From CAYNFR01 sp964396595 (GTDB taxonomy: Bacteria; Bacteroidota; Bacteroidia; Chitinophagales; Saprospiraceae): a stretch of 10,899 nt of DNA. The notes below the pieces were generated by a model, which was not told the origin of the DNA, did no database searches, and was given only the letters and a program-made list of their open reading frames with translations. The DNA is taken from positions 1 to 10,899 of the forward strand of contig CAYNFR010000050.1 in the NCBI GenBank assembly GCA_964396595.1. Direction: 5' to 3'. A program made the translations under genes and the position numbers. This document shows positions 7,852 to 10,899 of this stretch, one piece after another; within the stretch, counting starts at the first letter, position 1, and each line of letters begins with the position of its first letter.

Positions 7852-7889
7852 AAAAGGTATGTTTAAAAAAAAATAAGTCGTCGATTAAA

Positions 7890-8663
7890 ATGAAATTAAA
7901 GAATAAAACAGCGCTGATCACAGGTGGTGGCAGCGGTATAGGAAGAGCTACTGCGTTGCTTTTTGCGGCAGAAGGTGCGAATGTCGTAGTCGTGGATATC
8001 AATGCAAGTGAAGGTTCTTCTGTGGTTAATGAAATCAGGTCAGGTGATGGCAATGCCGTATTTTTTAAAGCAGATGTCTCATCGTCAACGGATTGTAAAA
8101 ACATGATCGAATGTGCCAAAACAACCTACGGAGGACTGCATATACTTTTTAATAATGCAGGTATCATGCATAGTGATGATGGCGATAGCCAGTCTACAGA
8201 AGATGACGTCTGGGATCTGACGATGAATATTAATGTGAAAGGTGTCTTTTATGGTTGCAAATATGGTATACCGCTACTGCGAGAATCAGGCGGTGGGTCG
8301 ATCATCAATACAGCTTCTTTTGTGGCACATCTGGGAGCCGCAACACCACAGATAGCCTATACAGCTAGCAAAGGTGCTGTACTCGCCATGTCTAGAGAAC
8401 TGGCCATCATACATGCGCGTGAAGGCATACGTGTCAATGCCTTAAGCCCTGGACCACTCCGCACTGAGTTATTGATGAAATTTCTAGACACTGAAGCGAA
8501 AAAGCAGAGACGCTTGGTGCATATACCTATGGGCAGATTTGGGGAAGCTGAGGAGATGGCTAAAGCTGTTTTGTTTTTAGGATCTGATGATTCATCCTAC
8601 ATGACAGGCACCGAATTTTTAGTAGATGGAGGAATTACAGCAGCCTACGTGACACCTGAATAA
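7890..8663 (+). CDS. Short-chain dehydrogenase/reductase (SDR), probable NAD-dependent alcohol dehydrogenase
   Basis: A 257-residue classical SDR of usual length. The Rossmann motif TGGGSGIG is at 11-18, with D36 ending the second strand (VVVVD), which favours NAD over NADP. NNAG is at 88-91, and the catalytic tetrad is N115, S143, Y157 and K161 (YTASK). SPGPLRTEL follows at 186-194, and the C-terminal GTEFLVDGG at 240-248 closes the fold. By sequence alone it could be called a 3-oxoacyl-ACP reductase-like protein, but no fatty-acid genes are nearby. Between an amine ligase and an aldehyde dehydrogenase, the fitting role is oxidation of the hydroxyl of gamma-glutamylethanolamide to the aldehyde. 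Catabolic NAD use agrees with D36. It lies 38 bases after the ligase, following an A-rich stretch at 7850-7889, and 13 bases before the next gene. Confidence 0.87.
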   Translation: MKLKNKTALITGGGSGIGRATALLFAAEGANVVVVDINASEGSSVVNEIRSGDGNAVFFKADVSSSTDCKNMIECAKTTYGGLHILFNNAGIMHSDDGDSQSTEDDVWDLTMNINVKGVFYGCKYGIPLLRESGGGSIINTASFVAHLGAATPQIAYTASKGAVLAMSRELAIIHAREGIRVNALSPGPLRTELLMKFLDTEAKKQRRLVHIPMGRFGEAEEMAKAVLFLGSDDSSYMTGTEFLVDGGITAAYVTPE

Positions 8664-8676
8664 ATAGGTAGATAAT

Positions 8677-10068
8677 ATGACAAAGACATTTCAAACCATC
8701 AGCCCTATTGATCAGTCCGTCGTGTGTGAGCGAGAATATGCCAACACTCAGCATATCGAATCCGTTTTGCAAAAAGCTCATCATGCGCAGCGCGAATGGC
8801 AAAATACTCGGCTTTCAGAAAGAGAACAAATCTGTCTAAAAGTAGTAGATTACTTTATACAACATGTGGATGAAATCGCAACAGAACTGACATGGCAGAT
8901 GGGGCGCCCTATCAGGTATACCCCTTTTGAAATTTCCAAAGGGTTTAAAGAAAGGGCAGAGTACATGATAAGTATTGCAGGAAAAGCCCTCGAAGATATC
9001 CCGATTGAAAAAAGCGCTCAATTTTCAAGATATATTAAACGCGTTCCCTTAGGTACGGTATTCGTATTAGCACCATGGAACTATCCCTATCTGACATCTG
9101 TCAATGCTATTATCCCAGCTATTATGGCTGGCAATAGTGTAATCCTAAAACATGCGACTCAGACTCCTCTATGTGCGGAGAGATATGCAGCAGCGTGCGC
9201 CTACGCGGGACTGCCTGATGGCGTCTTTCAGTACATGCATATCGATCATGACCAAGTAGCTCAGGTGATCAGTGATAAGCGGATAGATTTTGTGGCTTTC
9301 ACAGGATCAGTGGCTGGCGGAGTGGCAATTCAAAAGGCATTATGCAATCGGTTTATCGGTGCGGGGCTAGAACTCGGTGGCAAAGATCCTGCCTATGTGA
9401 GAGCAGATGCCCAGCTAGATCACGCCATAGAAAATCTAGTCGATGGTGCATTTTTCAATAGCGGTCAGTCATGTTGCGGGATTGAGCGAATCTATGTTCA
9501 CAAGGATGTTTTTCAAAAATTCGTAGATGGCTTTGTCGATTTGACTAAACAGTACAAATTGAATAATCCATTAAATGTTGATACGACACTTGGTCCTATG
9601 GTGAGAACTACCGCAGCGACATTTGTCCAGCATCAAATAGAAGAAGCCATCTCGCAAGGGGCTACATCACTGATCGATCCTATTTCCTTCAAAAACCATC
9701 GGATTGGATCGCCATATATGGCTCCCCAAGTATTAGTAGATGTCAATCACAAGATGAAGGTCATGACCGAGGAGAGCTTTGGTCCAGTAGTTGGGATCAT
9801 GCCAGTGAAAGATGATAGTGAAGCTGTCAAGTTAATGAATGATAGCCCATATGGTCTGACAGCATCGGTTTGGACGACTGATAGCCAAGTCGCTGCGCAA
9901 ATTGGTGCGGAAATTGAAACAGGGACTTTTTATAGCAATCGTTGCGACTATCTAGATCCAGCACTCGCCTGGACGGGTGTGAAAAATAGCGGAAGAGGAT
10001 GCACGCTGTCGGCCCTTGGATACGATTCCCTCACTCGACCTAAATCATTTCATCTTCGACATATTTAA
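8677..10068 (+). CDS. Aldehyde dehydrogenase (NAD(P)-dependent)
   Basis: A 463-residue member of the aldehyde dehydrogenase superfamily, complete and of near-usual length. Visible motifs: PWNYP (133-137, oxyanion-stabilising N135), the cofactor-binding K158 region (ILKHA), FTGS (208-211), general base E232 in LELGGKDP, nucleophile C266 in NSGQSCCGIERIYV (with a second cysteine, C267, next to it), EESFGPVV (365-372), and the C-terminal YLDPALAWTGVKNSGRG block. It would oxidise the gamma-glutamyl-aminoacetaldehyde made by the preceding SDR to gamma-glutamylglycine. It takes the place held by PuuC in the putrescine pathway. The start is 13 bases after the SDR stop. Specificity is inferred from the operon; cofactor choice is not evident from the sequence alone. 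Confidence 0.9.
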   Translation: MTKTFQTISPIDQSVVCEREYANTQHIESVLQKAHHAQREWQNTRLSEREQICLKVVDYFIQHVDEIATELTWQMGRPIRYTPFEISKGFKERAEYMISIAGKALEDIPIEKSAQFSRYIKRVPLGTVFVLAPWNYPYLTSVNAIIPAIMAGNSVILKHATQTPLCAERYAAACAYAGLPDGVFQYMHIDHDQVAQVISDKRIDFVAFTGSVAGGVAIQKALCNRFIGAGLELGGKDPAYVRADAQLDHAIENLVDGAFFNSGQSCCGIERIYVHKDVFQKFVDGFVDLTKQYKLNNPLNVDTTLGPMVRTTAATFVQHQIEEAISQGATSLIDPISFKNHRIGSPYMAPQVLVDVNHKMKVMTEESFGPVVGIMPVKDDSEAVKLMNDSPYGLTASVWTTDSQVAAQIGAEIETGTFYSNRCDYLDPALAWTGVKNSGRGCTLSALGYDSLTRPKSFHLRHI

Positions 10069-10076
10069 GTAGTAGC

Positions 10077-10772
10077 ATGACAGCAGGACTTTTTATTTGT
10101 GATCATGTACATCCAGATTATATAGATCAGTATGGGGATTATTCAGATATGTTTAGAGCCTTATTCCCTGAATTTGACTGGGTGGACTATGAGGTTCAAA
10201 AAGGTATATTTCCGACACATCTCGACGAGTGTGATGTATATTTTGCCACCGGGTCTAAACATTCGGTCTACGAAGATATAAGCTGGATACATCAATTAAA
10301 AGATTGGATTGCGCAGATCTATCATCAGCAGAAATACTTTGTCGGTTTTTGTTTTGGGCATCAGTTACTAGGGGAGTCTCTAGGGGGAAAAGTGGCAAAA
10401 TCACCCAATGGTTGGTGTATCGGAATTCATCAATTTGATGTTATCGACCAACCTTCTTGGATGGTGCCTAAGCGAGAGGTCTACAATGCATTGATGATGT
10501 GTCAAGATCAGCTTTTAGTGCTACCGCCAGATACTCGTGTGCTAGCCTCTAATGAAATGTGTCCAAATGCGATGGTTGTCGTTGGCAAAAAGATGCTGGG
10601 TATTCAGGCACATCCTGAGTTTTCTAAAGAATATGATAAACTGCTCATAGAAATGCGGAGAGATAAACTAGGGCAGGCGTTAAGCGCTGCAGGTATCGAA
10701 AGTCTAAATCAGGAGCTTAGTACATCTGAGCTCGTGCAATGGATTAAAAACTTTTTGAATCCGAATTTTTAA
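10077..10772 (+). CDS. Class I glutamine amidotransferase-like gamma-glutamyl hydrolase
   Basis: A 231-residue stand-alone class I glutamine amidotransferase domain with a complete triad: nucleophile C92 in the elbow GFCFGHQLLGESLGG (90-104), and H179 and E181 in QAHPEF (177-182). ATGSKHSVYEDISWI (57-71) precedes the nucleophile as in GMP-synthase-like amidotransferases. Its length is that of a domain alone, with no synthase partner nearby, which argues for hydrolysis of a gamma-glutamyl amide and not ammonia transfer. As the last gene, 8 bases after the aldehyde dehydrogenase, it would cleave the oxidised gamma-glutamyl product and return glutamate. It fills the role of PuuD but belongs to a different branch of the fold by its elbow and flanking motifs. 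The substrate is inferred from context. Confidence 0.85.
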   Translation: MTAGLFICDHVHPDYIDQYGDYSDMFRALFPEFDWVDYEVQKGIFPTHLDECDVYFATGSKHSVYEDISWIHQLKDWIAQIYHQQKYFVGFCFGHQLLGESLGGKVAKSPNGWCIGIHQFDVIDQPSWMVPKREVYNALMMCQDQLLVLPPDTRVLASNEMCPNAMVVVGKKMLGIQAHPEFSKEYDKLLIEMRRDKLGQALSAAGIESLNQELSTSELVQWIKNFLNPNF

Positions 10773-10784
10773 ATTAGATAGTAT

Positions 10785-10898
10785 TTACTTTAAAGGACGA
10801 TATCGCTGTGGTTTCGATTGAGTCCTCGTTACGATACCTCGTACCTCAGATCTAATTTGACTTTTTCGCCTATCATTGGACATCACCTTCGAAGCTAT
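10785..10898 (-). CDS. Possible C-terminal end of a convergent gene, cut by the window edge
   Basis: On the minus strand 37 codons are open from the window edge to a TAA at 10785-10787, encoding a very basic tail (RRKSQIRSEVRGIVTRTQS, then KPQRYRPLK). It would converge on the operon with 12 bases between stops. Such a short open frame can occur by chance and I do not recognise the family. Confidence 0.25.
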   Translation of the reverse strand: MASKVMSNDRRKSQIRSEVRGIVTRTQSKPQRYRPLK

Positions 10899-10899
10899 C

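Larger units (their letters stand above)
5123..10772 (+). other. Putative operon: gamma-glutamylation route for ethanolamine (or similar amino alcohol)
   Basis: Five plus-strand genes are spaced by 35, 38, 13 and 8 bases with no terminator-like hairpin between them: permease, glutamine-synthetase-like ligase, short-chain dehydrogenase, aldehyde dehydrogenase and class I amidotransferase. Gene order equals the predicted reaction order: uptake; ATP-dependent formation of gamma-glutamylethanolamide; oxidation of the hydroxyl to an aldehyde; oxidation to gamma-glutamylglycine; hydrolysis to glycine and glutamate. Known analogues are the Puu putrescine pathway, IpuC of isopropylamine degradation and GlnA4 of Streptomyces. 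No eutB/eutC, microcompartment shell gene, cobalamin gene or regulator lies in the window. Substrate and the two dehydrogenase steps are inferred. Confidence 0.72.

Noticed and set aside
7846..7889. A terminator between ligase and SDR, suggested by the poly-A run
   Set aside because: No inverted repeat flanks the A-rich stretch, and the strand carries A and not T after the gene, so it looks like an A-rich leader for the SDR.
7778..8119. A 113-codon minus-strand frame
   Set aside because: It lies opposite the conserved ligase end and the SDR start; its sequence is low-complexity shadow translation with no family features.
5123..10772. Classical eut (ethanolamine ammonia-lyase) operon
   Set aside because: The permease fits, but there is no EutB, EutC, shell protein or cobalamin gene; the ligase and amidotransferase point to gamma-glutamylation.
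5123..10772. Putrescine (Puu) operon
   Set aside because: There is a ligase, an ALDH and a hydrolase, but no PuuB-type oxidase or GABA transaminase; an SDR and an ethanolamine-type permease fit an amino alcohol better.

Overview
The window looks like a chromosomal segment from a member of the Bacteroidota, probably close to the Saprospiria/Lewinella type. The evidence is two secreted multi-domain proteins built from modules typical of that phylum (LamG-like edge, BACON-like Ig fold, paired GWNW repeats, SprB- and PKD-like repeats, a cysteine-ended beta-rich tail), moderate-to-low GC, and gene starts without clear Shine-Dalgarno sites. The taxonomic reading is an inference; no rRNA or other marker is present.

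Left part (1-3797): two overlapping plus-strand genes encode large surface or secreted proteins. The first lacks a signal peptide and appears to be the C-terminal part of a bigger protein: an in-frame TGA sits only two codons before its ATG, and family-like sequence seems to run across it. The second has a good signal peptide. The two share a module of about 105 residues, twice in the first protein and once in the second, and both end in the same type of tail.

Middle part (3798-5122): about 1.3 kb with no intact gene. It is a graveyard of at least three decayed genes: a Tat-exported sugar-phosphate isomerase/epimerase (plus strand, stops and frameshifts, C-terminal half missing), an unidentified minus-strand C-terminal fragment, and the C-terminus of a class I/II PLP aminotransferase (plus strand).

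Right part (5123-10772): a tight five-gene plus-strand operon of an ethanolamine-type APC permease, a glutamine-synthetase-like gamma-glutamyl-amine ligase, a short-chain dehydrogenase, an aldehyde dehydrogenase and a class I glutamine amidotransferase. Read in order, the genes describe one pathway. An amino alcohol (ethanolamine is the best guess) is imported, capped with glutamate, oxidised from alcohol to aldehyde to acid, and uncapped to release glutamate plus an amino acid (glycine, if the substrate is ethanolamine). This is a cobalamin-independent, microcompartment-free alternative to EutBC ammonia-lyase. Only its first step has been described biochemically in related systems (GlnA4 in Streptomyces, IpuC in Pseudomonas, PuuA for putrescine). 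The operon is the most interesting system in the window.

The last 127 bases hold a possible convergent minus-strand gene end that runs off the window.
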